A DNA stretch of 64,000 nucleotides from Cordilura impudica (taxonomy: Eukaryota > Arthropoda > Insecta > Diptera > Scathophagidae), in assembly GCA_963682025.1 (NCBI GenBank), contig OY821519.1, positions 158,191,056-158,255,055 of the forward strand, in the 5' to 3' direction. The notes beneath the pieces were generated by a model. The model made no database searches, had not been told where the DNA came from, and worked only from the letters and a program-made list of their open reading frames with translations. Numbering within the stretch: position 1 is the stretch's first letter; the number at the start of each line of letters is the position of its first letter. A program made the position numbers and the translations under genes. Below are positions 52,880 through 63,500 of the stretch, in pieces.

Positions 52880-55800
52880 GCTGTAATCTGTTACATCATG
52901 ACTCGATGCAGTCTAACCACAATCTCGTACAACAAAATAGGATGTCTACACTACTCGGATCACACGCACCAGTATCAGGTCAAATTATATCACAACAATT
53001 GCAAATATCACCGAAAGCTTCATATTCAACTCATCAAGAAGGTAATGTTCAGGCAAGTTATATTAAATCTGGAGCAAGCTCCACCTCCCCTGCGTTAATA
53101 AATAATTATGTTTTGAAGCATCACCCACAAGTTATTTTGCCCATTGCTATTGTTCGTATCCAAGACAAGTGTGGAAAATTTGTTAAACTTAGAGCCTTGA
53201 TCGATTCAGGATCGCAAGTTTCTTTTATAACTGAGTCATGTGTACAACTACTAGGCTTACAGAGATCAAATGCACGTTTATATATTTTGGGCGTAGCTTC
53301 ATCTAAGGCTGGTGTGACTAAAGGTCAAGTAAAGGTCGACGTTTACTCATCATTAGACATGCAAATGGTTACTGTTGAAGCTTTTATTCTTAATCGTATT
53401 ACTGCGGATATAACTTCATACAATATTCAGGAATTCAATATGGATCTATTATCTACTATTCATCTTGCAGATCCAAATTTTAATAAAGCTAGCTCGATCG
53501 ATTTGCTATTGGGGGCAGATGTTGTCTGGTCTATTATTAACAATGGAAAGGTGTCTTTAAATCTTCCACGTTTATTTGCCATCAATTCGATATTTGGTTG
53601 GATAATATCTGGACAACTCAATTCATCGTCTGATTCTTCAAATTTAGTTTCTTACGTAGTTTCAGCAGATATAGATAATATGCTACAAAGATTTTGGGAT
53701 ATTGAAGAGTGTCCAGTGAAGAAATCACAATCTGGCTCATTAAATGACGACCCAGCCGAAATTCACTTTCGTTCCACATATTCAAAATCACTAGACGGCA
53801 AGTATATTGTTGAATTACCATTTAAAATTAAAAATGCCTCATTTAAGAATACTATATCCGGAGCTATTTCTAGACTTCATACAATGGAAAATCGGTTTCA
53901 TAGAAACAAAGAATTACAGAGGCAATACGTAGATTTTATGAAAGATTACGAATCGCTGGGTCACATGGAAAGAGTTCCAGAAGATGAAATTGGTAAATTT
54001 CCACAATACTACTTACCGCACCACTCAGTATTAAAGCCAGACAGCAGTACCACAAAATTGAGAGTGGTCTTTGATGGCTCTTTCAAGGACTCATTTGGGC
54101 AGTCACTAAATGATGCACTTATGATTGGGCCTGCCATACAACGCGACCTGTTTGGCGTTTCTATACGATTTCGCAGATTTTCTTTCGTTTTCACTGCCGA
54201 CATTACGAAAATGTTTCGACAAATCTGGATTTCAAAGAAGGATCGTGACTATCAACGAATTGTGTGGAGAAGTGACCCCAGTAAACCTATCGATCATTAT
54301 CGACTATGCACAGTAACATACGGAACATCATGTGCGCCATTTCTTTCTGTACGAATTTTGCAACAACTTGCTACTGACAATCAAGATAGGTTTCCTTTAG
54401 CTGCATCTATAATTCTAAACAATATATATGTGGATGATGTAATCTCAGGTTCGGAGAACTTAAGTGACTTATTTCATGCAAAGGAGTTAATTGCATTATT
54501 GGATATGGGAGGATTCAAGCTTAGAAAGTGGAGCTCAAACTCATCGCAATTTCTCGAGCAAATTCCAAAAGAAGATTGTGAACTGGCCAAGGTCGAGAAT
54601 GATACTTCAGATTCATACATTAAACTTTTAGGCCTGTATTGGAACCCAACCTCAGATTCATATTCTTTTCGGGTACATAAACCATCTAATGATGACGCTG
54701 TAACAAAACGAAAAATTCTTTCTGATATTGCTCGTATTTTTGATATCTTTGGGTTTTTGTCTCCATCAACAATACTAATGAAAATCATGCTACAGAAGTT
54801 GTGGTAATTGAAGCTTACATGGGACGATCCATTACCTTCTCATATTGAAAAGGAATGGCTTCAGCTAAGGGATTCAATTTCGTACTTTGAACAAATTTTA
54901 ATTCCACGAAAACTTTTTGTATTTTCAGAAGTTGAAATCCATTGTTTTTGTGATGCTTCCAGTTTAGCATATGCGGCCGTTATATATTGTGTCTCTCGTG
55001 ACCAAAACAATGAAACATCAATTAATATAATCGCTGCAAAAACAAAGGTTGCACCATTAAAAATCATATCCATTCCAAGAATGGAACTTTGCGCTGCTAC
55101 GCTACTATGTCGGTAATATTCTTCGGTGAAGGAGTCTTTAACTTTGGAACCAACAAAACTGTATGCCTGGACCGACTCGCAGATAGTCCTTCATTGGCTC
55201 TCATCCACCCCGCGAACATGGAAGGTCTTTGTATCTCATCGTACAGAAGAAATTTTGTCTATAATTCCTCGTAAGTTTTGGAATTACATCAGCACTGATG
55301 TCAACCCAGCCGACTGCGCATCAAGAGGTTTATATCCACCAGATTTATTAACCCTTGATCTATGGTGGCATGGTCCACCATGGTTGAAACTCCCACAATC
55401 TGAATGGCCAACAACAAATTTCAATTTCAATGAGGAAATTCAGGAAGTAAAGATTGAACAACGAAAAATCGTTTTATTTGCTGCGACTGATGAAAATGAA
55501 TCAATCATCTTAACATTATCCGATAAAATATCTAATTGGTATCGACTTTTACGAATAATTGCTTTTATTCAACGATTTATCAGTCGACTTAAAGCTCACA
55601 TCAACAATAATAAAAATTTTCTTTCATATAACGAATTACTAAATTCTCGAATAAAACTACTTCTTTGCTTACAGAATAAGTATTTTTCAAACACTATTAG
55701 ATGCTTAAGGGAAAATCAACATCTGTCTAAAAAGGACCCATTCATCAAACTTTCTCCATTTTTAGACAAAGATGGTCTACTTCGAGTTGGAGGTCGAATT

Positions 55801-56976
55801 CAAGGAGCTTTAGTAGCCTATAACATTAAGCATCCAATCATAGTCCCTAAAGGCCGAATAGCTGAACTTATAATCCATGATCTACACCAAAAATATCTTC
55901 ATGTTGGCGCTTCTGAATTGTTTACTTTACTACGTCAACAATATTGGGTATTAGGAGCACGTAATTTGATACGATCAATCGTTTTCAAGTGCAAACGATG
56001 TTTCATGCTTCGACGACAAACTTCACAGCAACTGATGGCAAATCTTCCCACTGAAAGAGTTCAGAAACATAGGCCATTTTTCAATTCTGGTTGTGATTTT
56101 GCTGGCCCGTTAACTATTAAAATGACCAACTGTAAGCGTCCGAGGGTATGTAAAGCATTCATAGCGTTATTTATATGCATGTCTACCAAGGCACTTCATC
56201 TTGAGCTGGTTAGCGATCTCAGTGCCGAAGCATTTATTGCCGCATTCAAGCGATTTACATCCCGACGTGGAAATTGTTGTAATCTTTACACTGATAATGG
56301 AACAAATTTTCATGAGCTCGTCGTATGTTGTCAGAAATGACCCGAATGCTGCTAAATGAATCAAAGAATGCTGATATTGCTGCTTCGTTATCAAAAAGTG
56401 GAACATCGTGGCATTTTATACCTCCTTCCTCCCCACACTTTGGTGGTATTTGGGAATCAAATGTTAAATCTGTTAAACTTCACCTAAGACGAGTAGTAGG
56501 AGTAACTCTTCTATCATACGAAGAGATGTATACGGTGCTTGTTCAAATAGAAGCCATACTAAATAGTAGACCCCTTTGTGCTATATCCGATAATGATTTA
56601 AATCCGCTTACTCCATTTCATTTCATTATAGGTGAACCACTTACCGCTGTACCTGAACCTAGTGTTTTATCCATTCCTATAACTCGCTTAAAACATTTCA
56701 AATTTTTACAACATATGGTACAAGGATTTTGGAAACGCCGAATATATAACATCATTACAACAAAGACCTAAGTGGCAAAATAAATCAGAAAACTTGGCTA
56801 TAGGAGATCTGGTAGTCTTAAAAGAGCCCAACCTACCTCAAACGAGATGGCTATTGCGTAGAATTTCGGAGGTGCATCCTGGAGCTGATGGTTGTGTTAG
56901 AAAGGTTACCATAAAAACAGAAAAGAGTTCATACACCCGCCCAGTCACCAAAATTGCTCGCCTTCCTGTTAACTGA
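52850..56976 (+). pseudogene. pol: BEL/Pao pol (PR, RT, RNase H, IN), several breaks
   Basis: The main frame runs from before 52850. Protease has RALIDSGSQVSFITE near 53195. RT has TKLRVVFDGSFKDSFGQSLND near 54055-54115, ADITKMFRQIWI and NIYVDDVISGSE near 54420-54455. RNase H has HCFCDASSLAYAAVIYC and YAWTDSQIVLHWL. Integrase has the HHCC domain (CKRCFMLRR), the Asp in GCDFAGPL, the Asp in LYTDNGTNFH near 56285 and the Glu in HFGGIWESNVKSVKLH near 56445. The C-terminal block is GDLVVLKEPNLPQTRW. TAA stops lie at 54805-54807 and 55114-55116 in the same frame, with shifts near 56330 and 56755. Confidence 0.9.
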
Positions 56977-56987
56977 AACACTCTTTC

Positions 56988-56999
56988 AGGGGGGCAGTA
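56988..56999 (+). other. BEL/Pao polypurine tract
   Basis: AGGGGGGCAGTA stands directly before the 3' LTR, a form usual in BEL/Pao elements. Confidence 0.75.
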
Positions 57000-57356
57000 T
57001 GGTTTGGAATATATGTTTAAAAGAAAACAATAACTATTTAAAACTATAGTTGTAACGCCACTGGTTAATTAATTTCACCAGAGTACTTTCCAATGAGATT
57101 GAAAGAGAATAATCGTAGCAAACAAACCAATAAGATCAACATCATTCGATTTTCTACCTGCTATTTTTGTATATTTTTGTCAACAAAGGGATTAAGAATA
57201 CTAATCCCTATGCTTACACAATGTTAAGTAATATAAAAGTCAGTGTTGTTCTGGTTATCATTGTATAGTTAAATAAAGTGTCGTACTATTCATACAGTAA
57301 AAAAAAACACAGTCCACTTAATTACTAAAGATTTTTTTTCGTATAATTCGTTAACA
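57000..57356 (+). repeat. BEL/Pao 3' LTR (357 bp)
   Basis: It includes the 43 bp segment (TTCTACCTGCTATTTTTG and following) missing from the 5' LTR. Otherwise I see one small difference in the A run near 57300. Confidence 0.92.
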
Positions 57357-57403
57357 CATAATATATGAGTATTTAAAATATAATGAGAAAAAAACAGTTT
57401 AAT

Positions 57404-57640
57404 TTAGTCGGTACTTTCATTACGAACAGTTACATTTTCATCATCGGGTCCTCGAGTAGGAAATAAATGTTTTAATTCATCAATGTCATTGATGCATATC
57501 GGGTCATCGCTTCCAATATGTTTTATATAAACTAAACCTCGGTTAGTAAAAGCGGCTGATATATGTTTGTTTTTTAGTCTATAAGCTTGTAGGAATATTT
57601 GGTGTTTTTCGGGAGTTAGATTTTGTTGGCATGAAATGGG
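57404..57640 (-). pseudogene. Third non-LTR element ORF1, C-terminal part
   Basis: Read leftward, the frame CQQNLTPEKHQIFLQAYRL, then HISAAFTNRGLVYIKHIG and ICINDIDELKHLFPTRG, ends at the TAA at 57404-57406. This is the conserved C-terminal domain of CR1/Jockey-type ORF1 proteins. A frame change lies near 57640. Earlier parts of ORF1 are separated by the I/Loa-like insertion at 57696-58932 and are probably in 58946-59000, too degraded to define. Confidence 0.7.
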
Positions 57641-57695
57641 GCCGTACTACTAAGTCCTATCAGATTTAAACGTAGGACATTTTACGGGTCTTAAT

Positions 57696-58932
57696 CCTTC
57701 CGGTTATTTTATATGGCTCAGTTATATGGTGGCAAAAGACAAACCAGACAAACCAAAATACAGAGATTAGCATGTTTGAACATCACGGAAGCAATGAGAA
57801 CAACTCCTACGGCAGCTATGGAGGTTATCCTAAATCTCACTCCGCTGCACTTATCGATCCAAGAAGAAGCCTTTAAACGCTATGGACCTTCACAGACTAT
57901 ACAAATTTAAGGAAGGCGATCATATAGGGCACCTGAAGATCCTTGATAAAGCCAAAAGCATCAAAGATATGACTTTATGTAGTGATCAGATAGATCCTGT
58001 TTTGGCTGCATGAAGATGCCCAGAAGTGGTACACTGACGGATCCAAAACAACAGGAGTAGGAGCGGGGGTTTACGGACCAAGGTGCAAACTCCATATCCC
58101 CCTATGTAATGAATCCACAACATTTACAGCGGAACTATACGCACTAAATGCTGCTACTGCTAAACTATTGAAAAGAAACCTGACAAGGACGAAGATAAAT
58201 CTAACGTCAGATAGCCATGATGTTCTAAAAGCACTGGACAAATCGGTATACCACCATAAATCCGTACTCGAAAGCCATAGAGCCCTAAATAAACTAGCTG
58301 AACTTAATAAAGTGACGCTTATATGGGTACCAGGTCACAAAGGGTACGAAGGAAATGAAAAGGCCGATGAGCAGGCAAGACGAGGAGCGGAAAGACCATT
58401 TATTGGTCCAAACCCTCAATTCGGATTCACCAGGAAAGACATAACCGAGAAAATCGACAGATTGATTAAAGACGAATCAGTGGAGTATTGGAATGGACAA
58501 TTACTACTTCAACACTGAAAAAAATTCTTGCATCGAAGCGAAAAAAGGAGCAGGGATGCCCTAATATTGAACAGATCCAATCTAAGACTCCTATGTGGGG
58601 CACTCACATTGCATTATGCGTGCAACTACATCCTATACAAAATGCATTTGGCTGATAATGAAACGTGCAGATACTGCCTGGAGGATGATGAAACCATGAA
58701 GTATATACTGGCAAAGTGTCCAGCGTTTGGATATCTAAGACACAAACTTTTTGGCGAATCTGAAATCAGGGAGGAGACATACAAAACCTTGCCGGTGAAG
58801 GATATCATCAAGTTCCTAAACGCTGTAATGAACTAATTAAACAAGAGAACAAGAATCTGAAAGAGGGTGCACAATAGATCTACTTGGTCGCAGTGCATGA
58901 GGGAATAACATTCAACCCGACATCGTAAATCG
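57696..58932 (+). mobile_element. 5'-truncated I/Loa-like non-LTR element
   Basis: Flanked by the exact 13 bp direct repeat TACGGGTCTTAAT (57683-57695, 58933-58945), the mark of target-primed insertion. It begins inside the RT gene and ends with a 3' untranslated region of about 100 bp. The RNase H domain after RT places it in the I, Loa or R1-like group. Confidence 0.87.
57700..58836 (+). pseudogene. I/Loa-like ORF2: RT thumb, RNase H and zinc knuckle
   Basis: It starts with LYGSVIWWQK and IQRLACLNITEAMRTTPTAAMEV, the end of RT. The RNase H domain has all four acidic blocks: YTDGSKTTGVGAGVYGP near 58030, TAELYALNAAT near 58130, LTSDSHDVLKAL near 58205 and VPGHKGYEGNEKADEQARRG near 58330-58385. 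The end has CRYCLEDDETMKYILAKCP near 58670, and the stop is at 58834-58836. Shifts lie near 57750 and 57910-58020, and a TGA lies at 58516-58518. Confidence 0.87.
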
Positions 58933-58945
58933 TACGGGTCTTAAT

Positions 58946-60371
58946 GAAAGTGGTAATTGATTTTAAAACAGTTTCTTTCATATGCGCATTTAAACTTCAC
59001 AATTATTGCGGCATCATTAGATTTATTATTGTTAATTTTTTGGGCGTGAATTTGCGAATTTTAACAGTGTATTGAGTAAGTGTAATTTCTGTTTAGTATA
59101 TTTTATTGTTTTAAAATGTTTCGAATTTGTTGTTTATTGTTAGTAATTTTATGTAGGAACTGATATTGTTGTTTTTTTTAAATAAGAGTATAGCACTTGT
59201 TTTAAGTTATTTGAAATATTGCTATTGTGTTTTTTGTATTTTCTTTTTATGCTATGTTCAGAAATAATCAAACGGATTTTTTAGCATTAAACGCGAAAAT
59301 CATAAATACTTTTATACAAAAGTTATTGACGAAAAACACGAATCACAATTCAAGATAAACTCTTTGCCAAAAATTTTTTTATGGTTTTGATAAAACCAGT
59401 TTTAGACCTAGTTCCCATAATAATCACATCCGATGTGAACCTAGGCCACGCAAAGCACATCGCATGGCCTAGATTGGAGTAATGACACTAATTCACCACA
59501 ATTTGAGCACAGATTAAAATACTTCAAACTATAATAATGTTAAATGTAAGACGTATTTCTTAATGAAATAAATTTTAATATTCATAATCTGGTAACAAGA
59601 TATTACAAGCCATTGTAATTGACGTCTTGCAGAGCTAAATATTATCTTTTAAATACTATACGTTTCCTACGTAAATTATTTTAGAATCATTATGATGTTC
59701 ACAATTTCCCATCTAATTCATAAAATGAAAAGATGTCTCTTATGTCAAATTTTATATTTGGTTTCAAACTACAATAACTAGAGCGTGATTTCAGAATCTT
59801 CTTCAATTTTCAGTTTTTGAGTAACATTGCTGTCAATTCCTGATTTTAATTCTTTTTCTGATATTCGAGATGTTGATATTGAGTGGTAATCATTACAATA
59901 CTTCTGCTGCTTTTATTATTGTAAATTTATTATTGTGTTCCGTGTGGTTTTGTTATATTTTTAATATTTTTATTTATAATGACTAAGTAAGAAATTCAAT
60001 TTATACAAACTCTTTATTTTTATAAACTATCAAAATAGATGTAAACAATGTACATGTTTCATTTCCGACTGATGTTAAAATATGTAAATAAATAAATATA
60101 TTATTACTCTTTATTTCTTGGTGGTGGTGGTTTCACTTTAGATCGACATTCGGTTTTCAGTTATAAGTTCTCATTGTAATAGAAATTTTTATTTTTATTT
60201 TACATATTGAGAGTTAATTGTATGAGTTTATATTAGCTATATGCATTACACCTACTATAAAAAAAAAATAAAATCAGTATACAATTACATATTAAACATT
60301 GGAATATATATTTATAGTTTAAAATTGTTTTACGAATTTCCATATCAGCATAACTGTGTGTATTGGTTGAT
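58946..60371. other. AT-rich region with no gene identified
   Basis: The left end may carry the upstream part of the third non-LTR ORF1. The right end is likely the 3' untranslated region of the exon at 60372-60663. A perfect 8 bp inverted repeat (CTAGGCCA/TGGCCTAG) lies near 59440-59475. Confidence 0.5.
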
Positions 60372-60663
60372 TTAATCAAAGTGTTTATACGCGTCTTGAA
60401 GCCTGGATACAATTCCGGAATAAAATTTAATCTGTTCTTCAATTAGAGATTTTAATGTTTGCTTTAGATGTGTCTCACGTTCCTCTCTAAAATGTGACAT
60501 TTCAGCGATAACAGCATATGAAACAATATCAGTGCGCCGATTAACATCTGCCATTTGAGAGTTGTTCATTTTTTGCTCAGCAGCTAGACGCTCACATTCT
60601 TTTCGTTTTTGCATTGCTCCTTTATGAGTAGATAAAATATCTGGAAAACTACTTAACACTCCC
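60372..60663 (-). CDS. Last exon of a sorting-nexin-like (SNX-BAR) gene
   Basis: A 95-97 residue frame ends at the TAA at 60372-60374 and starts right after a good acceptor (TTTTTAATTTTAG, then GGGAGTG) at 60664-60676 on the reverse strand. The protein SSFPDILSTHKGAMQKRKEC, AVIAEMSHFREERETHLK and QIKFYSGIVSRLQDAYKHFD is highly charged and helical. It resembles the C-terminal BAR helix of sorting nexins, which bind curved endosomal membranes. It is unlike any TE protein here and lies in the only stretch without clear TE coding. Upstream exons are not visible in the window, so it may be a real gene with a long intron or a fragment. The exact SNX member is not certain. Confidence 0.65.
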
Positions 60664-61077
60664 CTAAAATTAAAAAGCGTTACAAAAATTAAAAAAATTT
60701 TTGATTTAGAAAATCAAATTTAATAAGTTTAAAAAAATATATACATATATTTTTAATTTACAATTATTCAAGTTAATAAATGTTAATTATGTTTTGAGAA
60801 TTCTTTACAAAACAGAAGTCTTATTTTTTGATATGCCCTCAAAAAGAAAAACGTCTTTTATGCTTTATGGTAAGTATAGTTCTGATTTTATTTGTTAATT
60901 TCTTTCTTATATATTAAACTATTACATATTATGTATAGTGTCGACGCTTGGCGTCGACATAAAAAATAAAATAAATTTGTTTATTCATGATAAATAAAAT
61001 GGTTTTCTATTACAGTACATAGTTATCGACGTACATAGTTATCAAAACACTTACGCTGCATTTCACAGCTTGACAGA
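60664..61077. other. Non-coding, possible intron of the SNX-like gene
   Basis: AT-rich sequence upstream of the exon. It contains a GTCGACGC...GCGTCGAC palindrome near 60940-60958. No gene. Confidence 0.5.
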
Positions 61078-61874
61078 GGGTACGTTCGTAAATGCAGTAA
61101 ATTTGTGTATTACTGCGGCAGTTATAGATACTACTATCGTAGATAATATATTCCGCCATTTCATATATTCAAAAGTTTAAAGTTAATTACAGCTAACCTC
61201 ATTAGCTATTGGATATTCAACGTGGTTAACGAACAAATTGAGAAGCTGGTGGTTTGAAACCAAAAAGTATGTATATACTTTATAATATATAATATATTTA
61301 ATTTCATTTTATATGTAATATTTAATTTAAGGAATTAAAACATATGGTTATAATAAAGAAGTTATTTAATTCAACCAAATTTAACCTTATGTTAATAATC
61401 TCGTCAGACCATCGCTAACTCTACATTCAACAATAACATTAACAAATATTATTGAAAATCTTGATTCTAAAAATGACAACTTTTTGTTAACTTATAATAA
61501 AAACAGAATTAAAAGAAAGATGATACGACCTTTGGTTATTAGAAATCAATTAAAACGAAAAAGAAGGCGGATTCCTAAAATACAAAATTACTTTAAAATA
61601 ATAAAACGATATTATTTAAATTTGTATTAACAATTTTTATATAATGAACTACTTACGCTTCCATTCTGTACCAATGTTTATTTTTTTAACTTCGCGCTCT
61701 ATTGCATCAGTAATTAAAATGATGCCATAGTTGAAAAAATTTGCGGCAGCACTGCCAATTGTTTGCATAAAAAAACTTTTGACGGAAATCAGTGCTGCCA
61801 AGTGATGCGTTTTTGAACGTTTTACTTTTATTATGCTGCAGTGATGCATAACTACTGCATTTACGAACGTACCC
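61078..61874. mobile_element. Non-autonomous inverted-repeat DNA element
   Basis: Both ends read GGGTACGTTCGTAAATGCAG inward, a perfect 22 bp inverted match. More loosely matching sequence follows (CACTGCAGCAT and TTACTGCGGCAG). The element is 797 bp. A flanking duplication is not clear. A basic plus-strand frame near 61405-61629 (RPSLTLHSTITLTNIIENL, KRKRRRIPKIQNYFK) and a minus-strand one at 61649-61876 have no recognised family. Confidence 0.75.
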
Positions 61875-62074
61875 ACACTTTAAACAAACCAACCGCCGAT
61901 TATCAAAAATAAGCAACACAGCGAATATTTTTAGTTTGTCAAGCAAACGGCAATCTCCTCACCTCTCCCATAGGTGATGCCATAACACCTCCAGACAAAG
62001 AGCTTACACTTGGTTCGAAGAGAAGTGGGGGTAAGTTAACTGAGATGCCCGTTTGTTTTAAAGTTTTCTTATTT
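61875..62074. other. Short spacer, no gene
   Basis: Sequence between the inverted-repeat element and the recognisable end of the errantivirus env. Nothing assignable. Confidence 0.4.
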
Positions 62075-63500
62075 CTAGTTAGATAATTTATTAGTATTTT
62101 CGTACATGTTTTTTCCATCTATCAAATAGTTATTTGCGTCGATCATTATCTGTTGTCCATTTTTATTATGGATTGGTTGTATGAAAATTTCCTTATAAGT
62201 TTCGGTAGTCATGTTAGGAATTTTAAACGTCAATTTGTAAAGAGTTATATCTCTATTTAATGTTCGTAATTTTGAAGCTTATAGTTATTCACTAGCCCTT
62301 GTTCAACTAATTTCTCCAAATGTTAAATTTCGCACCTGAAGTAATCTGTTTTAGTTTCATTGATTAATTCCATATTTTGAATAAGTAATTTGTCTGTTGA
62401 TTTTGTAGATCAGTTAATGTGTTTAGTTGTTAGTCAAAATGAGCCTTGATTTTATCTGTTTATTTGATTGTTCAATTATGTTATGATTATTAGTTTTTTT
62501 TTCCAATTTTTGTCCTATCGTTATTGTCCATTGTTTCGTATAAATATTTTAATCCTGTTCCAAAAAGACGTATCAGTCCTCGTTTAATTCGGTATCTAGG
62601 AGTTAAACTCAGTAATTGTAGTTTGGTGTGTTTAATTTGGTGTTGTAAGTATGCGTCATCTAGTGTCATTATTTTCAATTCTAATTTGCCAATATCTGTG
62701 GTCACAAGCATTAACCGCTTAAGTCGAAAATCATGCTTTCGAGAAAAATAACTTTTTATATAAATGTAATGGGGCTTCATACCGACTTAGGTCAGTATGT
62801 TTTTATTAATAACTTTTTAAAAAACAGTGTTAGAGAAATGGGGATTTCACGTAAATATAATTTTTTTTAGTAGAATATGATAGCATAAATAAGTCAAATC
62901 GTCGAAAATCATGCCTTGGAGTAAAATAACTGTTTATATAAATGTAATGAGGCTTCATTTCGACTTAGGCCAGTATGTTTTCAACAATAACTTTTAAAAA
63001 AACAGTGTTAGGGAAATGGGGATTTCACGTATATAAAGCGTTGTTAATAGAATATGATAGCATACATAGCTCAAATCGTTCTTAAGTCGACCTAGGCGAT
63101 TATCGCTTGTGACCACAGATATAAGTTAAATAGTCTTCAGTTTTGAATATATGTAATATTTTCGAATAATTTTGTGTTAATGATCTTTCTCCTAATTGCA
63201 ATATTGTGTAGGCATTTCCCTGGTTTAGGTCAGTTATCATCAATTTATGTGACATTACTGGCGTTATCATCATCAAGATTATCAACAATTACTTCCAGAG
63301 ACCTAGAAAGATTTTTCCTTTTAATGAACTGGTCTTTGTATATAATTTCGTTTACATTTTTTGTCATTGAGCTTTTCTACGGTTTCCTGTTTAATTTTCG
63401 ATGCCAATTTGTCTACTTGGTTGGTTTTCATAACATCTTTGTTTATGTGTTCATCTTTTCCATCTTTATTGCTGTATTCTAAAGTCTTATTCTTTTTGTT
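62075..63500 (-). pseudogene. env: Second errantivirus env, split by a MITE
   Basis: The surface-unit start at 63122-63288 has a hydrophobic leader (LIILMMITPVMS) and DLNQGNAYTILQLGERSLTQ. Past the MITE the frame continues with IGKLELKIMTLDDAYLQHQI and an Arg/Lys cleavage-type site followed by GLIRLFGTGLKYLYE near 62545-62600. This is the usual boundary of surface and transmembrane units. NRDITLYKLTFKIPNMT and QQIMIDANNYLIDG near 62100-62260 belong to the transmembrane unit. Stops and shifts lie near 62490-62300. The membrane anchor is not seen. Confidence 0.75.
62696..63118. mobile_element. MITE with internal tandem repeat, inside env
   Basis: This 423 bp element ends CTGTGGTCACAAGC on both sides read inward, with ATAT on both flanks (62692-62695, 63119-63122). 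The env frame joins across it (LTY, then IGKLEL). Its interior is two copies of a unit of about 178 bp starting at 62725 and 62903, sharing CGAAAATCATGC, TATATAAATGTAATG and GGGGATTTCACGTA. Confidence 0.83.

Larger units (their letters stand above)
51253..57356 (+). mobile_element. BEL/Pao LTR retrotransposon
   Basis: This 6104 bp element has LTRs at 51253-51566 and 57000-57356 and the exact 5 bp duplication CATAA (51248-51252, 57357-57361), the size typical of BEL/Pao. The gag-pol layout and the RT and integrase motifs agree. It sits between ORF1 and ORF2 of the third non-LTR element. The LTRs are almost identical apart from one deletion, so the insertion is recent. Pol has several stops and shifts. 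Confidence 0.93.

Noticed and set aside
59400..59480. Hairpin CTAGGCCA/TGGCCTAG as a structured RNA
   Set aside because: The arms are only 8 bp and nothing else supports an RNA gene.
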